Below, piece by piece: positions 41,253 through 55,580 of a stretch of DNA of 64,000 bases. The position numbers and the translations under genes are program-made. The stretch covers positions 377,001 to 441,000 of the forward strand of contig JAIUJO010000144.1 of NCBI GenBank assembly GCA_023846275.1. Direction: 5' to 3'. Origin of the DNA: Vanilla planifolia (lineage: Eukaryota > Streptophyta > Magnoliopsida > Asparagales > Orchidaceae). Within the stretch, counting starts at the first letter, position 1. Each line of letters starts with the position of its first letter. The notes under the pieces were generated by a model that saw only the letters and a program-made list of their open reading frames with translations, was not told the DNA's origin and made no database searches.

Positions 41253-41366
41253 GTGTAATAGAAAGACTTCTCAAGAAGTCACCCACCACAATACTATCCT
41301 TGGCCAAGCAAGATTAACTTTGGAGTTCTCATGAGAATTAGTGCTATAATTCTAGTTTAGTCATGC
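41253..41366 (-). pseudogene. 5S rRNA relic 5
   Basis: Full length: gtgtaat, acttctcaagaagtcaccc, aatactatcc, ggccaagcaagattaac, tttggagttctcatgagaa and tctagtttagtcatgc. Spacing from relic 4 is about 1,480 bp, the longest between adjacent full copies, in the unit that holds the rps10 piece. Confidence 0.9.
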
Positions 41367-42527
41367 AATAGTAATAAAGTAAAAAACTAGTAGTTTTGTG
41401 TTTTTCGTCTTAAAGATAATGAATCATTCAAATTTTTTATAAATTATTATAAATAAGAATTTCTAAAAATAATTTTATGCAAAAAGTATATGTGATAATA
41501 TACTTTAATATGAATGTTTTTATTAATAATAAATAAATAAATAAATTATATAACTATTATTTTTGGTAAAAAAAATAATTAAAATGTAAGATTTACTTAT
41601 ACTATTTTATTATTCTTATAAATAAAAAAATTAAATTACCCCATAAATATAAATAATAACATATTTATTTATTTTAAGTAATATATATATAGATAGATTC
41701 AACTATGAAATATGAGTGGTTTTTAAAATATTATTATTTGATAAAGCTAAAAAAGAAATTGTAAAGATAAAGATGACTATTCCACAAGAGAAAAATTATA
41801 GATTAATGAAGGGAAGTGGTAAGAGAAATTATGAAAGAGAGAGACAATATGTGGTTTCAAGAAGAGGATAAGAAAAAGATATAAGATAAAGGAAGTAGAG
41901 AGAATAGATAACCAAATAAATGGGAGGAAATATAAGAAAATAAAGACAAAAGAGGAGAGAGGAGGAGGAAGAAAATATAAATAAATAGAGAATAGAGAGA
42001 AAAATGAGAGAATAATAATAATAGAAAGTTGCAATTGAGGGAATATTAGAAAAATTAAGATAAGGATAAAAAAGTGAGAAAAATAATTAAATAGAAGTAA
42101 AACCTTAATAGTTAAACATATAGTATTTATTACATTTACCAAGTTAATGATATACCACATTTAAAAATATTAAAATATAAAAAAAATTAATCTTTATTAT
42201 AATTTCATATATTAATTTAATACTAATTTATTAACAATTATAATTAAAAATGTTAAATAAATAATATATAAAAAATTCTTTGAATATATTATCTTTAAAT
42301 GGTCTAATATTGATCATAAATATAAAGAAGCTTACACTTATTATGTCCTATGTTATGTCATATTTATTGTTGTATGAAGAAAAAAATAATGTTATGATGT
42401 TAATATTAATCATTAAATAGAAAAAATATTATTTGTAAAGTATTATTTATAATAAATTATTTTTTAACTTTAACATGTTATTAAAATCAATTATCACTCG
42501 TGAGAAAAAAATGCTTTGAAAAATTAT

Positions 42528-42635
42528 GTGCAATAAGACGACTTCTCAAGAAGTGACCCAGCCTAGTGCTACTCTTGCCAAAAGCATGCTTAACATTGGA
42601 GTTTAATTAGATTAAGTGCTAATGTTTTCACAGGT
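42528..42635 (-). pseudogene. 5S rRNA relic 6
   Basis: Almost full length: gtgcaataagacgacttctc, gtgaccca, tagtgctactcttgcc, agcatgcttaacattgga, and a degraded 5' end. Confidence 0.88.
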
Positions 42636-43774
42636 GAATATAAAAAAATTTTAAAAAATAACTATATGCTTATTATGTGTCATGATATACACCAATATTA
42701 ATATTCTATTATTTTCTAACTGATAAAAAATTACATAAAGTTATATTTTATAAGAATAGTGTTAATATATAAGACTTGCCTCCATTAAGTTATCCTTCAT
42801 ATACTTAAAAAATTAAGTTACCTAATAAATATAAATAACAAAATATATATTTATTATAATTAAGAGATATTGAACTATGAAATGTTAAAGATTTCCCCAA
42901 TATTACTAATTAATACGGCTAAAAAAAATAGTGCATATAGTGATAACTATTCTATAGAGAGAAAAAGCCAAGGATTGATATGAGAGAAATAGAAAAGAAA
43001 ATTACAAAAGAGAGATGAGAGGTTTTTCAATGAAAAGAATAAGAGAAAGAGAGAAGATCAAGAAGATAAAAAGAACAAACAATAAAATAAAAGAGAGAAA
43101 TGATGAAATAGAGGGAAAAAGAGGAGAGAGAGTATGGAAGAGAATAGAAAGAGTTTTAAAAAGGGGAGATAAATAAGAGAATTATAGTGGTGTAGAGAAG
43201 AAACTAACAGAATTTGAGATATAGATAAAACATTGAGAGAAATAATCAAATAAAAGCCAAATGTAGAAGAGTAAACCTAAAATATTTATTAAATAACATA
43301 TGTTAAATATATAAAATATTTAATAATATTAAAATATAATTAAATATTAGGTTTATTTTCCTTTTTATATAACAAAACTATTTAATTATTTTGACTTCTA
43401 ATCTAAAATTTTTTTGTTAAATTACGTAATTTAAAAAATAATTTAAAATTCATATCATTATTCAAATATATTATCCTCATATGTCATAATATGAAAAAAT
43501 TATACATAACGTTAATAATATAGTATTAAAATTTTAATATATTATAATGTATAATAATATGTGATTATTATATTTAAAATAAATTATAATGAAGCTATAT
43601 TAAAGAAATTATTTTGTTATATGAAATTAGCAAAGAAGTTATATTGTTAATAGTAAAGATTAATTAGTAAAATGGTAATTATAAATTTTTATTGTTAATA
43701 AGTTAATTTTTTTTAAATTGACAAGTTATTTAAAACTTATGTCATTAATTAGAAATGACAATATTATTAAAAAA

Positions 43775-43838
43775 GTGCAATATGATGACTTTTTAAGAGA
43801 TAATCAATTCCAATACTACTCTCACAAAAAATTCTTTA
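43775..43838 (-). pseudogene. 5S rRNA relic 7 (3' half only)
   Basis: The 3' half survives (gtgcaatatgatgac, ttccaatactactctca). The sequence then runs into spacer near 43,838, so the 5' half has been lost by deletion. Confidence 0.75.
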
Positions 43839-45072
43839 AATTATCATGTATATTCATTTTTTAAAAAATTGTGCTTACTATATATTCCAATACCAATATT
43901 TTATTATATAAAATTAATAAAAAAATTATGTAAACTACTATTTTTAATAAAGAATACATTAATATATAACATTTTCTTCCTTTATATGGTCATTATTATG
44001 TAGAAAAAACAAGAATAAATAATAAATATAGTCAAAAATATATATTAATCATTAATATTGTATGCTAAATTATCTGGTATGACAGATTTTTTAAATCCTG
44101 TTATTAGATTGGTTTAAAAGACATTGTAAAGAGGGAGATAACTTTTTTTAAGAGAAAGAGAAAGTCATTTATTAGCAAAAGTGAAATAGATAAAAATTAT
44201 AATAGATAGAGATAACAAAAAATTTAATGAATAGAAAAATAAGAGAGAATATACAAGAGATAGGGAAAATAAATAAAAATAGTAAAAAAGAAAGAAATCA
44301 GAAAGTAGAGAAAGTTAAAGATGAGAGGGCAAGAACAATATACAAAGATAAAGAATTGATGGGAAAAAAATAAGAGAATGATATTTGGAGAGGGAATAAA
44401 GTGAGAGAATGTGACAGACCTTAAGATAAAGAAAAAAGAGGGAAAAATGAATAAATAAAAGTTAAATCTTAATAAATTATGTTAATAATATTTATAAAAT
44501 AAAAAATTTTAAAATTTATGATATTTAATAAAATATAAATATAGAAAAATTTCTTAGTTTCTATTATTTTATTATATTACAAAAGATTTAAAAATATTTT
44601 CACTATTAATATAATATTATTTTGTAGAACTTTTAATTAAAAATATTGCTAAAGTTTTTTAAAAAATTAAAGATTCAAATATTTCATATTAATAATATAT
44701 AATATATGTAATAAATGTAAATAATATATATCGTTAATTATGTAATTCTTGATTCTTAAAATTCTAAAGTATAATGTTAGTATATAATGCATGTATATAA
44801 AACTATAAATAAAATTTAATTATAATCTCTTTTTTTTGTATAAGTTATTTTTCTTAATATTGTAAAATATTAATTTTTTTTATTATATCATATGTTTTGC
44901 AAAATTTATTATTATATGAAATAAACAATTTTATTATAAAATTAATTTTAATAATTAATTACTCAAATGGTAATTATAAACTATTTTCTTATAATAGTTT
45001 AATTTGTTAAGCTTAACATATTATTAAAGTCAATTATCATTCTCTAGAAAAGGAAAAGCTAAGAAAAAATAT

Positions 45073-45187
45073 ATGCATCATAAGGTATACCATGGAGGTC
45101 ATCTATTTCAATATAACTCTTGCCCAAGCAAGTTAAAATTAGGAGCTCTAATTAGAAATAGTGCTGCAATTCATGTTTAGCCATGCA
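45073..45187 (-). pseudogene. 5S rRNA relic 8
   Basis: Full length: atgcatca, catggaggtcatc, aatataactct, tgcccaagcaagttaa, aggagctctaattag, gtgctgcaattcatg and tagccatgcat. Confidence 0.87.
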
Positions 45188-46460
45188 TGAAATCAAAAGA
45201 AAAAAATTCATAGTTTTGTGATGATTCTTTAGAAGATAATTAATTGTTTCAAAGTTTTTATAAATTATTATCGATATGCCTTTCTAAACAGAACTTTTTG
45301 TTTGTTGCAATGTAATAATATACACTAATATTGATTTTTTACTGATATCAAGTTACTTAAAAATAGATAAATTATTATTTTTGATAAAAAATAATATATA
45401 TGATCTGCTTCCAATAAGTTATCCATTCTACAAATAAAAAATAAATTACATAATAAATATAAAAAAATAAATATATATTAATTATAAATAATATATATTA
45501 AGCCATGCATCATGAAAGATTTCTCATGTATTATTAGTTAAGGGAGCTAAAAATGTGATAGAATAGATAGAGATAACTATTATACAAGAGGGAGAGAAAG
45601 AAACAAACTAAAAAGTGTGAAATAGAAGAAAAAATAGGAAAAGGGAGAGGTGAAAGATGATTTAATAAAGATGATAAGAAAAAAAAGAAAGATAGAGTAG
45701 ATAGAGAGAATAAGTAATAGAGTAAATGGGGGAGAAATGAAAATTAGAGAGCATGGAGAGATTTTAAAGAGATAAAAAAATGAATAAAAAAAGAATAGAA
45801 TGATATTGAAAGAGAGATGAAAGTGAGAGAATCTAAGGCATTGTGATAAAGAGAAATGCATAAAGGAAATAATTTAATAAAAGTTAAATCCCAAAATTTG
45901 ATTCTATAATTTTTATTAAATATTAAAAGTTATTGGTATATTTATTTCAATAACATTAAAATATTTAAAAATTAGTTTATTATTATTTTAATATATTAAA
46001 ACTTTTGAATCTTATATTGACTATTAATTTGATATTATTTAATTTTTTCCTATAATTAAAGACATAATTAAAAATAAATAATATCTTTATTGTAAATTTT
46101 ATCTTAATATGACATAACATTGAAAATAAATATATATAATATTTAATATTAAAAAAAATAATCTAACATTTTCAATATTCTATAATATATTATTATTACA
46201 TTTATCATTAATTTATTATAACTTATGTAAGATTTTTGGCTTATAATTAAACTATATTAAAAGAATTATTCATTATATCATTGAAATGCTACATTTATAA
46301 AAATATCAAATTAAGAAATATATCATAAGATTAGTATTAAAAATTAACTATTAAAATTGTAATTTTAAAATTTCATTTAAAATAATTTAATTTTTTTATT
46401 ATTAATAAATTTTTACAATCTAATATCATTCTTAAAAAATTAATATTAAGAAAAAAATAT

Positions 46461-46576
46461 ATGAAACATGAGGAATTCTGAAGAGGTGACAAATGGAATT
46501 CTACTATCTCCTTAGAAAGCTTTACATTATAGTTGGAATAAGATCGAGTGATATAATGTTGATGTGGTCCTGCATG
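46461..46576 (-). pseudogene. 5S rRNA relic 9
   Basis: Full length but well decayed: gaaacatgaggaattctg, agaggtgac, ttctactatctcc, agctttacattatagttgg, aagatcgagtg and gatgtggtcctgcatgc. The 68-codon minus-strand ORF over it is chance. Confidence 0.8.
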
Positions 46577-47892
46577 CATAAAAAAATAAAAAAATCATAA
46601 TTATGCAATTATGGTCTACAAGATAACAAATGATTTCTAAAATTTTATAAATTATCAGATATTTAAAAAAATTTAAAAACTTCAAACAATTATATATTTC
46701 ATAATATATTATAAAAAATATTTTTTTCTATAAACTATTATTTTTGAAAAATAAGACATTACTACTAAAGATTTACATTCATTATTCTATCATTGTTATA
46801 AATATAAAATTAAATTATGTAATGAGTATAAATAATAAATTATATTTTACCCTAAATATTATATATTAAGTAATGCAAAATGGAGATTTAATAAATATTG
46901 TCAATTGATGAGGAAAGAAGGAAATATTAGAGATGGACCTTCTATAAGAGAGAAAAATTCATGGATTTATATTTGTAAAAGAGAAAAAATTATAATAGTG
47001 AGCGATATGTAATGATTTAATGACTAAGAAAAGAAATAAGAGCACAAAGAGTAGATGGAGGGAAGGAACAAAAAAGTTAAAGAGAAAGAGAGAGAAATAA
47101 AAAAATTAAGAAAGATAGAGGAGAGAGAGTGTCCATGATGAACATAAAGGCATATAGAATGAAGGGGGAAATAAGAGAAATGATAATAAGATGCAGAAGA
47201 AAGTGAGAATGTGAGAATGACATAAAAATAACAAAGTGTTAGAAACAATTATTTTAATGTTAAATCATAATAACTAAATTTATAATATTTGTTAAATATA
47301 ATATTTTAACCATATACAATATTTAATAATATTACAAATTAAAAAATTATTTGATGTTTATTGTAATTTTAGTGTAGTACAAATGTTTCAAGTATATCTT
47401 GACTATTAATTTATAATTAATTTATTCACACTTATAATTAAAAAAGTTATCTAAATAATAAATAATATCATTAATCAAACATATTGTCTTCATATGATGT
47501 AACATAGCTAATAAATACAAATAATATTTAACATTAATATACAATTTTATATTTCTAATATTATACAATTCAATATCAATATATATAAAAACGTTTATAC
47601 GCTGCATGTATATGACTCTTAAAATATTTTATTTCTAAGTTATTATAGTTGTTATAAATTATGTTTCTAAATATTAAACAACATTGTTATTATTTTTTTA
47701 TTATATCCCATAAAGTGCCATATTTATTATTAGATGAAATCGACAATAATGTTATAAACTTATCATTAATATCTAATCATATAAAATGAGAATTACATGT
47801 AGTTGTTTTGAATATTTTAATTTGTTTTTGCAGTAACATGTTATTAAAATCATTTCTTATTCATTAAGAATAGAAATGATATTAAAACATAT

Positions 47893-48000
47893 GTGCAGCA
47901 CAAGGCTTCTAAATAGGTCACCAATCGAACACTACTACCACACAATAATGCTTAACTTTTGACTCCTGATGAGATCCAATGTCATAATGTTATGATCACA
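47893..48000 (-). pseudogene. 5S rRNA relic 10
   Basis: Full length: gtgcagcacaaggcttct, aggtcacc, acactactacc, atgcttaacttttgactcc and tgatgagatccaatg. The tgatgagatcc segment keeps the ancestral GATCC sequence that most copies have lost. Confidence 0.87.
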
Positions 48001-49238
48001 CATCAATATAGAAGCTAAAAATTCATTGTGTTAGTATTGTCCCAAAGATAATGAATAGTTTGACGATATTTGTAAATTATTATGCATATACAACAAAAAA
48101 TAACTTTATTAATATTATATATGTCGTAGAAGACTTTAATATAAATATGTTATTAATATCAAATATATAAAAGGTTAGATAAACTGTTCTTTTATAAAGA
48201 AAACATCAATATATAAGATTTTCTTGAATAAATTATTATTCTTATAAATAAAATATTTAATGAGATAATAAATATAAACAATAAATAAAGATTTCTTATA
48301 TTGAATACATATTAAACTAAGAAACAAGAGAGATTTCTCAAATATTATTAGTTGACAGAGCTAGAAAGGAGAGTATAGAAGAAGATAATGATTCTACATT
48401 AGTAAGGAAAGTTAAGGATTAGTAAGAGGGAAACACAAACAAAAACAATAAAGGAGAGAGTTGAGAGATAATTCGATGAAAATTATAGGAAAAAAGAGTA
48501 AGATATAGGAGATAGAAAGAATAAATAAAATTTTAAAAGAGTGAAAAACTAGAAAATAGAGAAGAAAAGATAAGAGAGAGGAGGTAGAGAACAAAAATAG
48601 ATCAAGAACGAGTGAAAATAAAGAAATTTAGAGAATGCAAAAGACATTAAGACAAAGTTGAAAAAATTATAAATAGTTGAATATAAGTTAAATTTTGATA
48701 ATTAAAAATATTCAATTTATTAAATTTTACAAGTCAATGATTTATAATATTTAATTTTTTTAAAATATAAAAAATTTTAGATTTATTACTAATTAGTATA
48801 TTATAAATTTTTAAAGAATATATTAGTTGTTAATTTAATATTATTTTTTCATTCATATAATTAAAAAAAATTACAAAATAACAAATAATATCATTATTCA
48901 TATACATCATCTTCATATGTTATTATGTAAAAATTAAATGTAAGTATTATTTAACATTAACTATATTATTATAATATTTAAATAAGTTTACACCTTGCGC
49001 ATATATATAATAATGAACATATATTGCTTCTATTTAAATGTAGTTGATAAAATCTATTTTGTTGATAATTTAACAATATTAATATAATAATTTTATTGAA
49101 TAGAATTTGTAAAGTATTTTACAATGTAAATGTTAATAACTGATTATTAAAGTTATAATAATAAAATATTATTTATAATAATTTTTATGTTAAAATAAAA
49201 TGTCATTCCTAGAAAATGCGAATGCTATAAAAAAATAT

Positions 49239-49352
49239 GTGCAACATGAGTCATTCTCAAGCAGTCACTCATTGAAATACAAATCTTACACAAGCATTTT
49301 TAACTTTACACTTCTAACATGAGTCAGTACATAAATACTAGTATGGTCATAT
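49239..49352 (-). pseudogene. 5S rRNA relic 11
   Basis: Full length: gtgcaacatgagtcattctc, agtcactca, acaagcatttttaac, cttctaacatgagtc and tactagtatggtcat. Confidence 0.87.
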
Positions 49353-49697
49353 AGATGCTAACAAAAGCGAAACATTCATAGTGTTTTTCATTATTGCCTT
49401 AATGATAATATAATATTTCTAAAATTTTGTAATTTACCAAAATTATGCACATTTTTTGAAAAAATATTTATTATATATATATAATTATATATTATAGTAC
49501 AAATTTTTTAATAAATATAAAATTAATAAAGAATGAGATTAATAACTATTTTTATAATGCATAAATTAATATATAAGACTTTCTTTTATTATGTTATCAT
49601 TCTTATAAATAAAATACATATTTTTGATAAATAATATTTGTTAAACTAAGCAACATGAGAGAGCTCTTAAATTTGTTAAATGATGGGATGGAAAAGG

Positions 49698-49735
49698 ATA
49701 GTTTAGACCTAAAGCTATAATGCTGGTGTGATGAT
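49698..49735 (-). pseudogene. 5S rRNA relic 12 (5' end only)
   Basis: Only the 5' end remains (gctataatgctggtgtg). It is joined directly to the gatgggatggaaaagg spacer segment that should precede a purine block. This unit has lost its purine block, its second spacer and most of its 5S in one deletion. Confidence 0.7.
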
Positions 49736-51019
49736 TATGTTAAAGGTAATGAAGAATTTTAAAATTCTTATAAATTGTTGTGCTTATGAACCATTAAAAT
49801 AATTTTATGCTTATTATATAAGTCAAAATTTACTGTAATATTAATATTTCAATATTATTATTTCAATGAAAATTAGATAAAATTATTTTTTTATTAAAAA
49901 ATATTAATATACAAGATTCACTGCCACTATCATATCATTCTTATGAAAAAAAATAGTTATATAAAAAATTTAAATAATAAAATATATATTTTTAATAATT
50001 AGTATATATAACAAACCATAAAATATAACAGATTTTTTAATTGTTGTTAATTAATTGGATTGAAAAATGATAATGAAGATGGTAATAATAATTGTTTAAG
50101 AGAGATATATCGTAAGAGATTGATAAGAGGTTAATAGAATGGAAAATAATAAAATAGGTTGATAAGAGATTATTCATTGAAATGAAAAGGAAACATAGAG
50201 AAGATTAAGGAAATAGAGAGAATAAAAAGTAATGTGAATGTGTGAAAAAAGTAGAAATAAAGATGGAAATAGGAGAGGGAGGGTGAAGAGAATTTAAAGT
50301 GATAGAGAATTGAGAGAAAATAGGAAAATGATAATGATAGAGAGAAGGAAGCGAGACAAAGTTAGATATTTAGATAAAGAGAAAAACAGAAAAATAATTC
50401 AATAAAAATTTAATTTTAATAATTGATCATATAATATTTATTAAATATAATAACTAAATCATATGTAAAAATTAAAAAATATTTAAATATAAAAAAGATT
50501 TTTTTATTATTTTTTGTTACTATAAATATTCTTAGTATATATTAACTACTAATTTAAAATTATTTTATTATTTCATATTATTAAGAAACGTAATTAAAAA
50601 AACGTTATTATGCTAACATATTATTTCCATAATCTTAAATAGAAAAAAAATAATTAATATTTAATATGAATGATATACTTTTTTAGATTTCTAATATTCT
50701 ATAATATATTATTACTATGTTTAAAAAGATATATAAACAACAATGATTGTAAACATATGTTACTTCTAATTTATTATAAATAATATATCTCATTTTGCTA
50801 ACACTTAAACAATATTAATGGTATTTTGCTTTTATATCATATGAAGTGCTGTATTTATAACTATATGAAATTCGCATTGGTATTATAAAGTTAATATTAA
50901 TAATTAATTATAATAGTGGTAGATAAAATGCACAATGTATAATAGTTTAACTTTTTATATGAACATGTTATTAAAATAAAATGTCATTAATTGGGATATG
51001 AAATTCTATGAAAAGAGAT

Positions 51020-51134
51020 GTGCAACACCAAGACTTCTTGATAGGTCAACTATCCAACACTAGTCCGACCAAACAATTCTTAACATTAGATTTCTAATTA
51101 GATCTAGTTCTATAAGCCTAGTGGGTTAAAACAT
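51020..51134 (-). pseudogene. 5S rRNA relic 13
   Basis: Full length: gtgcaacaccaagacttctt, aggtcaac, caacactagtccgacc, ttcttaacattagatt, ctaattagatctag and cctagtgggtt. The left flank has ttctatgaaaagagat, so its complement carries a short T-run just past the 5S 3' end. Confidence 0.87.
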
Positions 51135-51839
51135 GAATATAAAAGCCAAAAAATTATATTTGTGTGGCCATTATCTCAAAGATAATGAATCTTTTTTTAA
51201 CTTCTGTAAATATAGTTCTATGGACATTATCTTAAAGATAATAAATCATTTTTTACTTTTTATATATGTCTAATACATTCTAATATAAATATTTTATGTA
51301 AATTAAATTGATAAAAAAATGTAAATGATTATTTTTCATAAAATAAATGTTTGTACATAATACTTTATTTAATTATGTTATCATTCTTATAAATAAGAAA
51401 TTAAATTATCAAATAAAAACAAATAATAAATTAAATATTTATCATAGACATTATTTGCTAAAATATACAACAAAGGACATTTCCTAAATATTTTTAATTA
51501 ATATGTTGAAAAAAAAATTACTAAGACAAAGAACTATTCTACAAGAGAGAAAAAAATCACACATTGATTAGAGTGAAAAAGGGAGGAAAGTAGTAACAAG
51601 GAGAGAGAGTGATGCGAGATTATTTTATAAAAAAGAGAGAACATGGTGGAGATTGAAAGAACAAATAAATAAGTTGAATAGAGAGAGTGGAATAAGAAAG
51701 TGAAGAAGGATGGAGGAAATGGATGGTTAGAAGATATAAAAAGATAAAGAATGGTGGGGAATAAAGAGAATGATAATCCGACAAGATTGGAAGCGAGAGG
51801 GTATGAGAGATAATGAGATAATTAGAAAAAGGAGTGAAT

Positions 51840-52230
51840 TTAATAAATAAAATTTAAATATTAATAATAATAATCTTAAAATATATTAAGTATTACAAAG
51901 TTAATATAAAAAATTAGATAAAAAATGATAATTATAAAACTTCACTTATAATAATTTTATAAAGAGCGATAAAGACATGAATTAGAGAGAAAAAATGAGA
52001 AAAAGTAGCAATAGAGACAAATATGATGAGATTTAATGAAGGGAAAAAGGAGTAAACATAGTTGAAATAAGGTGAATAAAAAATAAAAGTGTAAGTGAGA
52101 GAAAAGAGAAAATAGTGAAGCATAAAAAATAGATAAGGCAAGAAAAATATAAGGAAATAGAGAATTAAGAGATAAATAAGAGAATGGCAATAGGAGAGAT
52201 AATGAAGTGAGAGAAGAAGAAACTAAAATT
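51840..52230. repeat. Second purine block in one 5S unit (internal duplication)
   Basis: The interval between relics 13 and 14 is about 1,840 bp and holds two purine blocks, 51,520-51,850 and 51,960-52,225, separated by about 110 bp of AT-rich spacer. Other intact units have one. This fits a local duplication or an unequal exchange. Confidence 0.75.
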
Positions 52231-52856
52231 TAAATATTAACAAATAAGCAAATAAAATTTATCAAATATAAAATCTTAAACATATGTAATATTTAATAAT
52301 ATTAAAATAAAAAATATTTGATGTTTGATATTATTAAGAACATTATAAATATTTAAAATATATTTTGACTATAAATTTAATAATCATTTATCCATTCTTA
52401 TAAATGAAAATATTAATTAAATAATAAATACCATGATTTTTGTAACATTTGATCTTTACAAGGTATAATATATATGCTAAATATAAGTAATATTTAAATT
52501 TTAAATGAAGTAATTTTCTATTTTTATTATATACACTATAATATTTATTTAATTAATTATTTTTGCATAGTATTTGCATAGGATTATAAATATAATTTTG
52601 TTAATTTATCTTAATTGATATAGAATATTTTTGTTAATATTAAACTAAATTGAAGTTATTATTTTATTATGTAGAATGATGTGCCATATTTTTTACTACA
52701 TGAAATTAATGAAGAAGTTAAAATGTTAATATTAATAATTTATATCTAAATTTGTAATTATAATCTATCCTTTAAAATAATCGAGTTTTTTTAATATTAA
52801 CATGTTATGAAAATCAAATGTCCTTAATTACAGAAAGGAATGTTTTGAAACAATAT

Positions 52857-52969
52857 GTGCAATATGAGAACTTTTCAAGAGCTTACCCATTGAAACACTA
52901 CTCTATTAAGCATGCTTAACTCTTAATTTCAATTGAAACCCAACACTATGACATTGGGGTGGGTGCTTA
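52857..52969 (-). pseudogene. 5S rRNA relic 14
   Basis: Full length: gtgcaatatgagaactttt, cttacccatt, aacactactct, aagcatgcttaac and gacattggggtgggtgc. Its upstream spacer (right side) is truncated after about 120 bp and joins sequence normally found beyond the purine block. Confidence 0.88.
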
Positions 52970-53350
52970 TGCATATAAAACTTAAACAATTGTTGTTCTG
53001 TGATTATTAACTTAAAGATAAAAAATTTTTCTAAAATTTTCTCAATTATAATGCATGTACTTTTTAAAACAATTTTGCTTATTGTTTTGGAAAAATACAA
53101 ATATTTTAAAAGTATTTTGACAATGAATTTCACATTAATTTATTCATATTTATAATACATTTTTTAATTAAGTAAAAATAATGTAATAATTCTGAATTGT
53201 TACATTTAAATGGAATAATATATATAATAATTATAAATATTACTTAATATAAATTACATAATATTGAATTTCTAATCTTTAGTCATATTGCATTAATATA
53301 GTCAGAAAGCTTAAACATAACATTTATATTTGATTAAAAATATAACTGAA

Positions 53351-53420
53351 TTCTAATACTACCCTCTCAAAACATGCTTAAATTTGATGCTCTAATTAGA
53401 TTTAGTGCTATAATATTAAC
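53351..53420 (-). pseudogene. 5S rRNA relic 15 (central part)
   Basis: ttctaatactaccctctc, aaacatgcttaa and tgctctaattagatttagtg are kept. The 3' third, including the C-box side, and the extreme 5' end are gone. It lies about 500 bp from relic 14, in a unit that lacks its purine block. Confidence 0.8.
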
Positions 53421-53881
53421 ATTTTTTTAATTTCAAATTAACAAAAAAATATCTTAAACAATTATTTTTAAAAGAAAACATTAATATGTAAGATTTGCTT
53501 TCATTAAGTTATCATTCTTATAGATAACAAATAGATTTTCATTAGAATTAATATGTATAAAACAATAGAATGTGAGAGATTTCTCAAATATCATAAATTT
53601 ATTCAGCTAAAAGAGGAGATTGTGTAGATGAAGATAATTATTGTATGAGAGAATAGGAAAGAAACTAATTTATAAGAAGGAAATAGAAAGGAAAATAGGT
53701 AAATGATGTTATGAAGAATATTTAATATTAATATATGGAGATAGTTATTCATATAATATATTATACATAAGAAATATACAAAATATTTAATGTTAATGAT
53801 ATAATTTTTAGATTTCAAATATTAAATAATCGATTATTATTGCATTTAAAAAAATTATCCATAACACATATACATACACAC

Positions 53882-53886
<5 letters not shown>

Positions 53887-53955
<69 letters not shown>
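53887..53955. repeat. (AT)n microsatellite, ~70 bp
   Basis: A TA dinucleotide run follows a short acacacaca tract within the 5S spacer. It is the longest microsatellite in the window. Confidence 0.97.
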
Positions 53956-53957
<2 letters not shown>

Positions 53958-54225
53958 TCATAAATTGGTATTAGTTCAAATTTTTTTAAATTGATATATA
54001 TTATTTTATTCAAAATTAACTATGTTAAAAAAATTTTTATTCAATCATATGAACTATCATATTTTGTACTATATTAAATTGATAATGATGTTATAAAGTT
54101 AACATTAATAATTAATTACTAAACTACTAATTATAAACTATCACATAAAAAATTTAATCATTCAAATATAATAAATTTTTAAAGTCAAATGTCAATCACT
54201 AGAAAAATGAATGCTATGGAAAGGT

Positions 54226-54314
54226 ATATATAAAATGAATGCTCTCACCCAAGGATTCTTAAGTTTGGAGTGCTAATGCAATCTAGTGCTATAATGTTTT
54301 TTTGTGATGTATGC
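54226..54314 (-). pseudogene. 5S rRNA relic 16 (internally deleted)
   Basis: A 3' end remnant (tatataaaatgaatgctctc) leads directly into acccaaggattcttaagttt and ggagtgctaatgcaatctag. The C-box side is missing, leaving about 90 bp. Confidence 0.78.
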
Positions 54315-55580
54315 ATACAAAAGCTTAAAAACTCTTATTATGTGATTATTTTTTTGAAGATAGTCAAACATTTTTAAAATATTTTTAATTATCATGTATT
54401 TATAAATCTAGAAAACTTTATTCTTATTTTACATGTCATAATATGCAATAATATGAATATTTTATTTTTATCAAATTAATAGAAAATTATGTAAACTATT
54501 TTTCTAATAAAATACAAATTACTAGATAAGATTTTTATCTATTATGTTAACATTCTTATAAATAGAGAATTAAATTACATAAGAAATTTAAATAATAAAC
54601 ATATATTTTTCAAAAATGCAATATTTTATGATTTTGTAGTAAGAGAGATCTTTTAAATATTGTTAATTAATAATCTAAAAAGGGATACAAGAGATGAAGA
54701 TAACTATTCTACAAGTGAAACTCAAGGATTTATATGAGTGAAGTAGAGAGAAAAAAATAATCGAGAAAGATGAGAGACAATCTAACAAAGAGAAAAGGTA
54801 AAGAGAGACAATAGAAGAGATAGAGAGAATAAATAAAAAATTGAAAGAGTGATAAATTAGAAAACATAGATGGATAGAGTTGAGAGAGCCTAAGAAGAAT
54901 ATGAGAAGATAGAGAAGTAAGAGACAAATAGTGAATCATAATAAGACTTAGAAGAGATTGTGAGAAAATATGAGGCATTGAGATAAAAAGAAAGAAGTAG
55001 GACAAATAATAAAATAAAACTTAAATCTTAACAATTAAAGTTGTAATATTTGTTAAGTATAATAAGTTAACCATCTATAACATCTAATAAAATTGAAATA
55101 TAAATAATAATTTAAGGTTTATTATTATTTTAGAATACTAAAGCTATTTAATTTATATTTTGATTATTAATATAACATTGTTTTTTCATACTTGTAATTA
55201 AAAAATTAAATAAAATTTAATTAAATTATTTTTATAATATATTATTTTTATATGATGTAACATAAATTGTATAGATAAATAATATTTTTAATTAATCCTA
55301 TACTTTAATATTTTTACTATGTTATATTATAACATTACTACATTTAAAAAATTTAATATACAACACAAATATATGTCTACATTAAATAAAAATTTTTCTA
55401 ATTAATATAAGTTTTTTTACTTAATATTAAACAATATCATGGTGATTATTTTATTAACATATGAAGCACTATTTTTATTACTAAATGAAATTGACAATAA
55501 TACTATAAAGTTAATATTAGTAAATAATTACTAAGATGGTAAGTTTACACTATTATGTAAAAGAAATTAATTAGAAAAAT

